Source of the DNA: Chrysogorgia sp. JL179-B06
Lineage: Eukaryota; Cnidaria; Anthozoa; Scleralcyonacea; Chrysogorgiidae
Assembly (NCBI GenBank): GCA_035772405.1
Contig: JAYKKM010000046.1
Location: 444,501 to 508,500, forward strand
Direction: 5' to 3'
DNA length: 64,000 nt
Shown: positions 22,801-36,600 of the stretch, one piece after another
Position numbering within the stretch: position 1 is the first letter of the stretch
Layout of the letters: each line of letters opens with the position of its first letter
Program-made: the position numbers and the translations under genes
The notes under the pieces: model-generated
What the model was told of the DNA's origin: nothing
What the model saw: the letters and a program-made list of their open reading frames with translations, nothing else
The model's database searches: none

Positions 22801-25800
22801 ATTTACGACCAAATTCGCTCATTTCACGTCTGAGGAAAGAGGAGAACTTCCTCTTTCTAATGAGCCCAAAAGAAAGTAAATTAATTTCAAAAATATTTCC
22901 ATCAAAATTGCTGTCAAAACACAATTTTGTTAAGCAATTTTATTTTTAACCCTTGTTTTTGTCCATTTTTCAAACTGCCATAACATCATCAATTTACGAC
23001 CAAATTCGCTCATTTCACGTCATTGGAAAGAGGAGAACTTCCTCTTTCTAATGAGCCCAAAAGAAAGTAAATTAATTTCAAAAATATTTCCATCAAAATT
23101 GCTGTCAAAACGTAATTTTGTTAAGCAATTTGATTTTTTAACCCTTGTTTTTGTCCATTTTTCAAACTGCCATAACATCATCAATTTACGACCAAATTCG
23201 CTCATTTCACGTCATTGGAAAGAGGAGAACTTCCTCTTTCTAATGAGCCCAAAAGAAAGTAAATTAATTTCAAAAATATTTCCATCAAAATTGCTGTCAA
23301 AACATAATTTTGTTAAGCAATTTGATTTTTTTAACCCTTGTTTCTGTCCATTTTTCAAACTGCCATAACATCATCAATTTACGACCAAATTCACTCATTT
23401 CACGTCATTGGAAAGAGGAGAACTTCCTCTTTCTAATGAGCCCAAAAGAAAGTAAATTAATTTCAAAAATATTTCCATCAAAATTGCTGTCAAAACATAA
23501 TTTTGTTAAGCAATTTGTTTTTTTAACCCTTGTTTTTGTCCATTTTTCAAACTGCCATAACATCATCAATTTACGACCAAATTCGCTCATTTCACGTCAT
23601 TGGAAAGAGGAGAACTTCCTCTTTCTAATGAGCCCAAAAGAAAGTAAATTAATTTCAAAAATATTTCCATCAAAATTGCTGTCATAACATAATTTTGTTA
23701 AGCAATTTTATTTTTTAACCCTTATTTTTGTCCATTTTTCAAACTGCCATAACATCATCAATTTACGACCAAATTCGCTCATTTCACGTCATTGGAAAGA
23801 GGAGAACTTCCTCTTTCTAATGAGCCCAAAAGAAAGTAAATTAATTTCAAAAATATTTCCATCAAAATTGCTGTCAGAACATAATTTTGTTAAGCAATTT
23901 GATTTTTTTAACCCTTGTTTCTGTCCATTTTTCAAACTGCCATAACGTCATCAATTTACGACCAAATTCGCTCATTTCACGTCTGAGGAAAGAGGAGAAC
24001 TTCCTCTTTCTAATCAGCCCAAAAGAAAGTAAATTAATTTCAAAAATATTTCCATCAAAATTGCTGTCAAAACATAATTTTGTTAAGCAATTTGATTTTT
24101 TAACCCTTGTTTTTGTCCATTTTTCAAACTGCCATAACGTCATCAATTTACGACCAAATTCGCTCATTTCACGTCTGAGGAAAGAGGAGAACTTCCTCTT
24201 TCTAATGAGCCCAAAAGAAAGTAAATTAATTTCAAAAATATTTCCATCAAAATTGCTGTCAAAACACAATTTTGTTAAGCAATTTTATTTTTAACCCTTG
24301 TTTTTGTCCATTTTTCAAACTGCCATAACATCATCAATTTACGACCAAATTCGCTCATTTCACGTCATTGGAAAGAGGAGAACTTCCTCTTTCTAATGAG
24401 CCCAAAAGAAAGTAAATTAATTTCAAAAATATTTCCATCAAAATTGCTGTCAAAACATAATTTTGTTAAGCAATTTTATTTTTTAACCCTTGTTTTTGTC
24501 CATTTTTCAAACTGCCATAACATCATCAATTTACGACCAAATTCGCTCATTTCACGTCTGAGGAAAGAGGAGAACTTCCTCTTTCTAATCAGCCCAAAAG
24601 AAAGTAAATTAATTTCAAAAATATTTCCATCAAAATTGCTGTCAAAACACAATTTTGTTAAGCAATTTTATTTTTTAACCCTTGTTTTTGTCCATTTTTC
24701 AAACTGCCATAACATCATCAATTTACGACCAAATTCGCTCATTTCACGTCTGAGGAAAGAGGAGAACTTCCTCTTTCTAATGAGCCCAAAAGAAAGTAAA
24801 TTAATTTCAAAAATATTTCCATCAAAATTGCTGTCAAAACACAATTTTGTTAAGCAATTTTATTTTTTAACCCTTGTTTTTGTCCATTTTTCAAACTGCC
24901 ATAACATCATCAATTTACGACCAAATTCGCTCATTTCACGTCTGAGGAAAGAGGAGAACTTCCTCTTTCTAATGAGCCCAAAAGAAAGTAAATTAATTTC
25001 AAAAATATTTCCATCAAAATTGCTGTCAAAACATAATTTTGTTAAGCAATTTGATTTTTTAACCCTTGTTTTTGTCCATTTTTCAAACTGCCATAACATC
25101 ATCAATTTACGACCAAATTCGCTCATTTCACGTCATTGGAAAGAGGAGAACTTCCTCTTTCTAATGAGCCCAAAAGAAAGTAAATTAATTTCAAAAATAT
25201 TTCCATCAAAATTGCTGTCAAAACATAATTTTGTTAAGCAATTTTGATTTTTTAACCTTGTTTTTGTCCATTTTTCAAACTGCCATAACATCATCAATTT
25301 ACGACCAAATTCGCTCATTTCACGTCATTGGAAAGAGGAGAACTTCCTCTTTCTAATGAGCCCAAAAGAAAGTAAATTAATTTCAAAAATATTTCCATCA
25401 AAATTGCTGTCAAAACGTAATTTTGTTAAGCAATTTGATTTTTTAACCCTTGTTTTTGTCCATTTTTCAAACTGCCATAACATCATCAATTTACGACCAA
25501 ATTCTCTCATTTCACGTCTGAGGAAAGAGGAGAACTTCCTCTTTCTAATCAGCCCAAAAGAAAGTAAATTAATTTCAAAAATATTTCCATCAAAATTGCT
25601 GTCAGAACATAATTTTGTTAAGCAATTTGATTTTTTAACACTTGTTTCTGTCCATTTTTCAAACTGCCATAACGTCATCAATTTACGACCAAATTCGCTC
25701 ATTTCACGTCTGAGGAAAGAGGAGAACTTCCTCTTTCTAATGAGCCCAAAAGAAAGTAAATTAATTTCAAAAATATTTCCATCAAAATTGCTGTCAAAAC

Positions 25801-26100
25801 ACAATTTTGTTAAGCAATTTTTATTTTTAACCCTTGTATTTGTCCATTTTTCAAACTGCCATAACATCATCAATTTACGACCAAATTCGCTCATTTCACG
25901 TTATTGGAAAGAGGAGAACTTCCACTTTCTAATGAGCCCAAAAGAAAGTAAATTAATTTCAAAAATATTTCCATCAAAATTGCTGTCAAAACATAATTTT
26001 GTTAAGCAATTTGATTTTTTAACCCTTGTTTTTGTCCATTTTTCAAACTACCATATCGTCATCAATTTACGACTAAATTCGATAATTTTCGCGTCATTGG

Positions 26101-26250
26101 AAAGAGGAGAACGTCCTCTTTTAATCAACATTGCTGACAAAACATAATTTTGTTAAGCAATTTGATTTTTTAACGCTTGTTTTTGTCCATTTTTCAAACT
26201 GCCATAACATCATCAATTTACGACCAAATTCGCTCATTTCACGTCATTGG
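26101..26250. repeat. Shortened satellite unit (150 bp)
   Basis: Measured from AAAGAG to the next AAAGAG this unit is 150 bp instead of 192. The deletion removes most of the segment between CCTCTT and ATTGCTGAC, leaving TTAATCAAC. The unit directly follows the array's fourth GATAATTTTC variant (from 26071). Confidence 0.85.
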
Positions 26251-27400
26251 AAAGAGGAGAACTTCATCTTTCTAACGAGCCCAAAATAAAGTAAATTAAT
26301 TTCAAAACTATTTCCATCAAAATTGCTGTCAAAACATAATTTTGTTAAGCAATTTGATTTTTTAACCCTTGTTTTTGTCCATTTTTCAAACTGCCATAAC
26401 ATCATCAATTTACGACCAAATTCGCTCATTTCACGTCTGAGGAAAGAGGAGAACTTCCTCTTTCTAATGAGCCCAAAAGAAAGTAAATTAATTTCAAAAT
26501 TATTTCCAAAAATTTGCTGTCAGAACATAATTTTGTTAAGCAATTTGATTTTTTTAACCCTTGTTTCTGTCCATTTTTCAAACTGCCATAACGTCATCAA
26601 TTTACGACCAAATTCGCTCATTTCACGTCTGAGGAAAGAGGAGAACTTCCTCTTTCTAATGAGCCCAAAAGAAAGTAAATTAATTTCAAAAATATTTCCA
26701 TCAAAATTGCTGTCAAAACATAATTTTGTTAAGCAATTTGATTTTTTAACCCTTGTTTTGTCCATTTTTCAAACTGCCATAACATCATCAATTTACGACC
26801 AAATTCGCTCATTTCACGTCTGAGGAAAGAGGAGAACTTCCTCTTTCTAATGAGCCCAAAAGAAAGTAAATTAATTTCAAAAATATTTCCATCAAAATTG
26901 CTGTCAAAACACAATTTTGTTAAGCAATTTTATTTTTAACCCTTGTTTTTGTCCATTTTTCAAACTGCCATAACATCATCAATTTACGACCAAATTCGCT
27001 CATTTCACGTCATTGGAAAGAGGAGAACTTCCTCTTTCTAATGAGCCCAAAAGAAAGTAAATTAATTTCAAAAATATTTCCATCAAAATTGCTGTCAAAA
27101 CATAATTTTGTTAAGCAATTTTATTTTTTAACCCTTGTTTTTGTCCATTTTTCAAACTGCCATAACATCATCAATTTACGACCAAATTCGCTCATTTCAC
27201 GTCTGAGGAAAGAGGAGAACTTCCTCTTTCTAATCAGCCCAAAAGAAAGTAAATTAATTTCAAAAATATTTCCATCAAAATTGCTGTCAAAACACAATTT
27301 TGTTAAGCAATTTTATTTTTTAACCCTTGTTTTTGTCCATTTTTCAAACTGCCATAACATCATCAATTTACGACCAAATTCGCTCATTTCACGTCTGAGG

Positions 27401-27612
27401 AAAGAGGAGAACTTCCTCTTTCTAATGAGCCCAAAAGAAAGTAAATTAATTTCAAAATTATTTCCATCAAATTTGCTGTCAGAACATAATTTTGTTAAGC
27501 AATTTGATTTTTTAACCCTTGTTTTGTCCATTTTTCAAACTGCCATAACGTTATCAATTTACGACCAAACGTCATCAATTTACGACCAAATTCGCTCATT
27601 TCACGTCTGAGG
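27401..27612. repeat. Lengthened satellite unit (212 bp) with an internal duplication
   Basis: The segment CGTTATCAATTTACGACCAAA is followed directly by its near-copy CGTCATCAATTTACGACCAAA, a 21-bp tandem duplication around 27548-27590. The unit is 212 bp between AAAGAG landmarks. Confidence 0.85.
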
Positions 27613-30600
27613 AAAGAGGAGAACTTCCTCTTTCTAATGAGCCCAAAAGAAAGTAAATTAATTTCAAAAATATTTCCATCAAAATTGCTGTCAAAACACA
27701 ATTTTGTTAAGCAATTTTATTTTTTAACCCTTGTTTTTGTCCATTTTTCAAACTGCCATAACATCATCAATTTACGACCAAATTCGCTCATTTCACGTCA
27801 TTGGAAAGAGGAGAACTTCCTCTTTCTAATGAGCCCAAAAGAAAGTAAATTAATTTCAAAAATATTTCCATCAAAATTGCTGTCAGAACATAATTTTGTT
27901 AAGCAATTTGATTTTTTTAACCCTTGTTTCTGTCCATTTTTCAAACTGCCATAACGTCATCAATTTACGACCAAATTCGCTCATTTCACGTCTGAGGAAA
28001 GAGGAGAACTTCCTCTTTCTAATGAGCCCAAAAGAAAGTAAATTAATTTCAAAAATATTTCCATCAAAATTGCTGTCAAAACACAATTTTGTTAAGCAAT
28101 TTTATTTTTTAACCCTTGTTTTTGTCCATTTTTCAAACTGCCATAACATCATCAATTTACGACCAAATTCGCTCATTTCACGTCATTGGAAAGAGGAGAA
28201 CTTCCTCTTTCTAATGAGCCCAAAAGAAAGTAAATTAATTTCAAAAATATTTCCATCAAAATTGCTGTCAAAACGTAATTTTGTTAAGCAATTTGATTTT
28301 TTAACCCTTGTTTTTGTCCATTTTTCAAACTGCCATAACATCATCAATTTACGACCAAATTCGCTCATTTCACGTCATTGGAAAGAGGAGAACTTCCTCT
28401 TTCTAATGAGCCCAAAAGAAAGTAAATTAATTTCAAAAATATTTCCATCAAAATTGCTGTCAAAACACAATTTTGTTAAGCAATTTTATTTTTTAACCCT
28501 TGTTTTTGTCCATTTTTCAAACTGCCATAACATCATCAATTTACGACCAAATTCGCTCATTTCACGTCTGAGGAAAGAGGAGAACTTCCTCTTTCTAATG
28601 AGCCCAAAAGAAAGTAAATTAATTTCAAAATTATTTCCATCAAATTTGCTGTCAGAACATAATTTTGTTAAGCAATTTGATTTTTTTAACCCTTGTTTCT
28701 GTCCATTTTTCAAACTGCCATAACGTCATCAATTTACGACCAAATTCGCTCATTTCACGTCATTGGAAAGAGGAGAACTTCCTCTTTCTAATGAGCCCAA
28801 AAGAAAGTAAATTAATTTCAAAAATATTTCCATCAAAATTGCTGTCAAAACACAATTTTGTTAAGCAATTTGATTTTTTTTAACCCTTGTTTCTGTCCAT
28901 TTTTCAAACTGCCATAACGTCATCAATTTACGACCAAATTCGCTCATTTCACGTCTGAGGAAAGAGGAGAACTTCCTCTTTCTAATGAGCCCAAAAGAAA
29001 GTAAATTAATTTCAAAAATATTTCCATCAAAATTGCTGTCAAAACACAATTTTGTTAAGCAATTTTATTTTTAACCCTTGTTTTTGTCCATTTTTCAAAC
29101 TGCCATAACATCAATTTACGACCAAATTCGCTCATTTCACGTCTGAGGAAAGAGGAGAACTTCCTCTTTCTAATCAGCCCAAAAGAAAGTAAATTAATTT
29201 CAAAAATATTTCCATCAAAATTGCTGTCAAAACACAATTTTGTTAAGCAATTTTATTTTTTAACCCTTGTTTTTGTCCATTTTTCAAACTGCCATAACAT
29301 CATCAATTTACGACCAAATTCGCTCATTTCACGTCTGAGGAAAGAGGAGAACTTCCTCTTTCTAATGAGCCCAAAAGAAAGTAAATTAATTTCAAAAATA
29401 TTTCCATCAAAATTGCTGTCAAAACATAATTTTGTTAAGCAATTTTATTTTTAACCCTTGTTTTTGTCCATTTTTCAAACTGCCATAACGTCATCAATTT
29501 ACGACCAAATTCGCTCATTTCACGTCTGAGGAAAGAGGAGAACTTCCTCTTTCTAATCAGCCCAAAAGAAAGTAAATTAATTTCAAAAATATTTCCATCA
29601 AAATTGCTGTCAAAACACAATTTTGTTAAGCAATTTTATTTTTTAACCCTTGTTTTTGTCCATTTTTCAAACTGCCATAACATCATCAATTTACGACCAA
29701 ATTCGCTCATTTCACGTCATTGGAAAGAGGAGAACTTGCTCTTTCTAATGAGCCCAAAAGAAAGTAAATTAATTTCAAAAATATTTCCATCAAAATTGCT
29801 GTCAAAACGTAATTTTGTTAAGCAATTTGATTTTTTAACCCTTGTTTTTGTCCATTTTTCAAACTGCCATAACATCATCAATTTACGACCAAATTCGCTC
29901 ATTTCACGTCATTGGAAAGAGGAGAACTTCCTCTTTCTAATGAGCCCAAAAGAAAGTAAATTAATTTCAAAAATATTTCCATCAAAATTGCTGTCATAAC
30001 ATAATTTTGTTAAGCAATTTTATTTTTTAACCCTTATTTTTGTCCATTTTTCAAACTGCCATAACTTCATCAATTTACGACCAAATTCGCTCATTTCACG
30101 TCATTGGAAAGAGGAGAACTTCCTCTTTCTAATGAGCCCAAAAGAAAGTAAATTAATTTCAAAAATATTTCCATCAAAATTGCTGTCAGAACATAATTTT
30201 GTTAAGCAATTTGATTTTTTTAACCCTTGTTTCTGTCCATTTTTCAAACTGCCATAACGTCATCAATTTACGACCAAATTCGCTCATTTCACGTCATTGA
30301 AAAGAGGAGAACTTCCTCTTTCTAATGAGCCCAAAAGAAAGTAAATTAATTTCAAAAATATTTCCATCAAAATTGCTGTCAAAACGTAATTTTGTTAAGC
30401 AATTTGATTTTTTTTAACCCTTGTTTCTGTCCATTTTTCAAACTGCCATAACGTCATCAATTTACGACCAAATTCGCTCATTTCACGTCTGAGGAAAGAG
30501 GAGAACTTCCTCTTTCTAATCAGCCCAAAAGAAAGTAAATTAATTTCAAAAATATTTCCATCAAAATTGCTGTCAAAACACAATTTTGTTAAGCAATTTT

Positions 30601-33600
30601 ATTTTTTAACCCTTGTTTTTGTCCATTTTTCAAACTGCCATAACATCATCAATTTACGACCAAATTCGCTCATTTCACGTCATTGGAAAGAGGAGAACTT
30701 CCTCTTTCTAATGAGCCCAAAAGAAAGTAAATTAATTTCAAAAATATTTCCATCAAAATTGCTGTCAAAACGTAATTTTGTTAAGCAATTTTATTTTTTA
30801 ACCCTTGTTTTTGTCCATTTTTCAAACTGCCATAACATCATCAATTTACGACCAAATTCGCTCATTTCACGTCATTGGAAAGAGGAGAACTTCCTCTTTC
30901 TAATGAGCCCAAAAGAAAGTAAATTAATTTCAAAAATATTTCCATCAAAATTGCTGTCAAAACATAATTTTGTTAAGCAATTTGATTTTTTTAACCCTTG
31001 TTTCTGTCCATTTTTCAAACTGCCATAACGTCATCAATTTACGACCAAATTCGCTCATTTCACGTCTGAGGAAAGAGGAGAACTTCCTCTTTCTAATGAG
31101 CCCAAAAGAAAGTAAATTAATTTCAAAATTATTTCCATCAAAATTGCTGTCAAAACACAATTTTGTTAAGCAATTTTATTTTTAACCCTTGTTTTTGTCC
31201 ATTTTTCAAACTGCCATAACATCATCAATTTACGACCAAATTCGCTCATTTCACGTCATTGGAAAGAGGAGAACTTCCTCTTTCTAATGAGCCCAAAAGA
31301 AAGTAAATTAATTTCAAAAATATTTCCATCAAAATTGCTGTCAAAACATAATTTTGTTAAGCAATTTTTATTTTTTAACCCTTGTTTTTGTCCATTTTTC
31401 AAACTGCCATAACATCATCAATTTACGACCAAATTCGCTCATTTCACGTCATTGAAAAGAGGAGAACTTCCTCTTTCTAATGAGCCCAAAAGAAAGTAAA
31501 TTAATTTCAAAAATATTTCCATCAAAATTGCTGTCAGAACATAATTTTGTTAAGCAATTTGATTTTTTTTAACCCTTGTTTCTGTCCATTTTTCAAACTG
31601 CCATAACGTCATCAATTTACGACCAAATTCGCTCATTTCACGTCTGAGGAAAGAGGAGAACTTCCTCTTTCTAATCAGCCCAAAAGAAAGTAAATTAATT
31701 TCAAAAATATTTCCATCAAAATTGCTGTCAAAACACAATTTTGTTAAGCAATTTTATTTTTTAACCCTTGTTTTTGTCCATTTTTCAAACTGCCATAACA
31801 TCATCAATTTACGACCAAATTCGCTCATTTCACGTCATTGGAAAGAGGAGAACTTCCTCTTTCTAATGAGCCCAAAAGAAAGTAAATTAATTTCAAAAAT
31901 ATTTCCATCAAAATTGCTGTCAAAACATAATTTTGTTAAGCAATTTTATTTTTTAACCCTTGTTTTTGTCCATTTTTCAAACTGCCATAACATCATCAAT
32001 TTACGACCAAATTCGCTCATTTCACGTCATTGGAAAGAGGAGAACTTCCTCTTTCTAATGAGCCCAAAAGAAAGTAAATTAATTTCAAAAATATTTCCAT
32101 CAAAATTGCTGTCAGAACATAATTTTGTTAAGCAATTTGATTTTTTAACCCTTGTTTCTGTCCATTTTTCAAACTGCCATAACGTCATCAATTTACGACC
32201 AAATTCGCTCATTTCACGTCTGAGGAAAGAGGAGAACTTCCTCTTTCTAATCAGCCCAAAAGAAAGTAAATTAATTTCAAAAATATTTCCATCAAAATTG
32301 CTGTCAAAACACAATTTTGTTAAGCAATTTTATTTTTTAACCCTTGTTTTTGTCCATTTTTCAAACTGCCATAACATCATCAATTTACGACCAAATTCGC
32401 TCATTTCACGTCATTGGAAAGAGGAGAACTTCCTCTTTCTAATGAGCCCAAAAGAAAGTAAATTAATTTCAAAAATATTTCCATCAAAATTGCTGTCAAA
32501 ACACAATTTTGTTAAGCAATTTTATTTTTTAACCCTTGTTTTTGTCCATTTTTCAAACTGCCATAACATCATCAATTTACGACCAAATTCGCTCATTTCA
32601 CGTCATTGGAAAAGAGGAGAACTTCCTCTTTCTAATGAGCCCAAAAGAAAGTAAATTAATTTCAAAAATATTTCCATCAAAATTGCTGTCAAAACGTAAT
32701 TTTGTTAAGCAATTTGATTTTTTAACCCTTGTTTTTGTCCATTTTTCAAACTGCCATAACATCATCAATTTACGACCAAATTCGCTCATTTCACGTCATT
32801 GGAAAGAGGAGAACTTCCTCTTTCTAATGAGCCCAAAAGAAAGTAAATTAATTTCAAAAATATTTCCATCAAAATTGCTGTCAAAACACAATTTTGTTAA
32901 GCAATTTTATTTTTAACCCTTGTTTTTGTCCATTTTTCAAACTGCCATAACATCAATTTACGACCAAATTCGCTCATTTCACGTCTGAGGAAAGAGGAGA
33001 ACTTCCTCTTTCTAATGAGCCCAAAAGAAAGTAAATTAATTTCAAAAATATTTCCATCAAAATTGCTGTCAGAACATAATTTTGTTAAGCAATTTGATTT
33101 TTTTAACCCTTGTTTCTGTCCATTTTTCAAACTGCCATAACGTCATCAATTTACGACCAAATTCGCTCATTTCACGTCTGAGGAAAGAGGAGAACTTCCT
33201 CTTTCTAATCAGCCCAAAAGAAAGTAAATTAATTTCAAAAATATTTCCATCAAAATTGCTGTCAAAACACAATTTTGTTAAGCAATTTTATTTTTTAACC
33301 CTTGTTTTTGTCCATTTTTCAAGCTGTCATAACATCATCAATTTACGACCAAATTCGCTCATTTCACGTCATTGGAAAGAGGAGAACTTGCTCTTTCTAA
33401 TGAGCCCAAAAGAAAGTAAATTAATTTCAAAAATATTTCCATCAAAATTGCTGTCATAACATAATTTTGTTAAGCAATTTTATTTTTTAACCCTTATTTT
33501 TGTCCATTTTTCAAACTGCCATAACATCATCAATTTACGACCAAATTCGCTCATTTCACGTCATTGGAAAGAGGAGAACTTCCTCTTTCTAATGAGCCCA

Positions 33601-36600
33601 AAAGAAAGTAAATTAATTTCAAAAATATTTCCATCAAAATTGCTGTCAAAACATAATTTTGTTAAGCAATTTGATTTTTTAACCCTTGTTTTTGTCCATT
33701 TTTCAAACTGCCATAACATCATCAATTTACGACCAAATTCGCTCATTTCACGTCTGAGGAAAGAGGAGAACTTCCTCTTTCTAATGAGCCCAAAAGAAAG
33801 TAAATTAATTTCAAAAATATTTCCATCAAAATTGCTGTCAGAACATAATTTTGTTAAGCAATTTGATTTTTTTTAACCCTTGTTTCTGTCCATTTTTCAA
33901 ACTGCCATAACGTCATCAATTTACGACCAAATTCGCTCATTTCACGTCTGAGGAAAGAGGAGAACTTCCTCTTTCTAATGAGCCCAAAAGAAAGTAAATT
34001 AATTTCAAAATTATTTCCATCAAATTTGCTGTCAGAACATAATTTTGTTAAGCAATTTGATTTTTTTAACCCTTGTTTCTGTCCATTTTTCAAACTGCCA
34101 TAACGTCATCAATTTACGACCAAATTCGCTCATTTCACGTCTGAGGAAAGAGGAGAACTTCCTCTTTCTAATGAGCCCAAAAGAAAGTAAATTAATTTCA
34201 AAAATATTTCCATCAAAATTGCTGTCAAAACACAATTTTGTTAAGCAATTTTATTTTTTAACCCTTGTTTTTGTCCATTTTTCAAACTGCCATAACATCA
34301 TCAATTTACGACCAAATTCGCTCATTTCACGTCATTGGAAAGAGGAGAACTTCCTCTTTCTAATGAGCCCAAAAGAAAGTAAATTAATTTCAAAAATATT
34401 TCCATCAAAATTGCTGTCATAACATAATTTTGTTAAGCAATTTTATTTTTTAACCCTTATTTTTGTCCATTTTTCAAACTGCCATAACATCATCAATTTA
34501 CGACCAAATTCGCTCATTTCACGTCATTGGAAAGAGGAGAACTTCCTCTTTCTAATGAGCCCAAAAGAAAGTAAATTAATTTCAAAAATATTTCCATCAA
34601 AATTGCTGTCAAAACGTAATTTTGTTAAGCAATTTGATTTTTTAACCCTTGTTTTTGTCCATTTTTCACACTGCCATAACATCATCAATTTACGACCAAA
34701 TTCACTCATTTCACGTCATTGGAAAGAGGAGAACTTCCTCTTTCTAATGAGCCCAAAAGAAAGTAAATTAATTTCAAAAATATTTCCATCAAAATTGCTG
34801 TCAAAACACAATTTTGTTAAGCAATTTTATTTTTAACCCTTGTTTTTGTCCATTTTTCAAACTGCCATAACATCAATTTACGACCAAATTCGCTCATTTC
34901 ACGTCTGAGGAAAGAGGAGAACTTCCTCTTTCTAATGAGCCCAAAAGAAAGTAAATTAATTTCAAAATTATTTCCATCAAATTTGCTGTCAGAACATAAT
35001 TTTGTTAAGCAATTTGATTTTTTTTAACCCTTGTTTCTGTCCATTTTTCAAACTGCCATAACGTCATCAATTTACGACCAAATTCGCTCATTTCACGTCT
35101 GAGGAAAGAGGAGAACTTCCTCTTTCTAATCAGCCCAAAAGAAAGTAAATTAATTTCAAAAATATTTCCATCAAAATTGCTGTCAAAACACAATTTTGTT
35201 AAGCAATTTTATTTTTTAACCCTTGTTTTTGTCCATTTTTCAAACTGCCATAACATCATCAATTTACGACCAAATTCGCTCATTTCACGTCATTGAAAAG
35301 AGGAGAACTTCCTCTTTCTAATGAGCCCAAAAGAAAGTAAATTAATTTCAAAAATATTTCCATCAAAATTGCTGTCAGAACATAATTTTGTTAAGCAATT
35401 TGATTTTTTTAACCCTTGTTTCTGTCCATTTTTCAAACTGCCATAACGTCATCAATTTACGACCAAATTCGCTCATTTCACGTCTGAGGAAAGAGGAGAA
35501 CTTCCTCTTTCTAATCAGCCCAAAAGAAAGTAAATTAATTTCAAAAATATTTCCATCAAAATTGCTGTCAAAACACAATTTTGTTAAGCAATTTTATTTT
35601 TTAACCCTTGTTTTTGTCCATTTTTCAAACTGCCATAACATCATCAATTTACGACCAAATTCGCTCATTTCACGTCATTGGAAAGAGGAGAACTTCCTCT
35701 TTCTAATGAGCCCAAAAGAAAGTAAATTAATTTCAAAAATATTTCCATCAAAATTGCTGTCAGAACATAATTTTGTTAAGCAATTTTATTTTTTAACCCT
35801 TGTTTTTGTCCATTTTTCAAACTGCCATAACGTCATCAATTTACGACCAAATTCGCTCATTTCACGTCATTGGAAAGAGGAGAACTTCCTCTTTCTAATG
35901 AGCCCAAAAGAAAGTAAATTAATTTCAAAAATATTTCCATCAAAATTGCTGTCAAAACATAATTTTGTTAAGCAATTTGATTTTTTAACCCTTGTTTTTG
36001 TCCATTTTTCAAACTGCCATAACATCATCAATTTACGACCAAATTCGCTCATTTCACGTCTGAGGAAAGAGGAGAACTTCCTCTTTCTAATGAGCCCAAA
36101 AGAAAGTAAATTAATTTCAAAATTATTTCCATCAAATTTGCTGTCAGAACATAATTTTGTTAAGCAATTTGATTTTTTTTAACCCTTGTTTCTGTCCATT
36201 TTTCAAACTGCCATAACGTCATCAATTTACGACCAAATTCGCTCATTTCACGTCTGAGGAAAGAGGAGAACTTCCTCTTTCTAATGAGCCCAAAAGAAAG
36301 TAAATTAATTTCAAAATTATTTCCATCAAAATTGCTGTCAGAACATAATTTTGTTAAGCAATTTGATTTTTTTAACCCTTGTTTCTGTCCATTTTTCAAA
36401 CTGCCATAACGTCATCAATTTACGACCAAATTCGCTCATTTCACGTCTGAGGAAAGAGGAGAACTTCCTCTTTCTAATGAGCCCAAAAGAAAGTAAATTA
36501 ATTTCAAAAATATTTCCATCAAAATTGCTGTCAAAACACAATTTTGTTAAGCAATTTTATTTTTTAACCCTTGTTTTTGTCCATTTTTCAAACTGCCATA

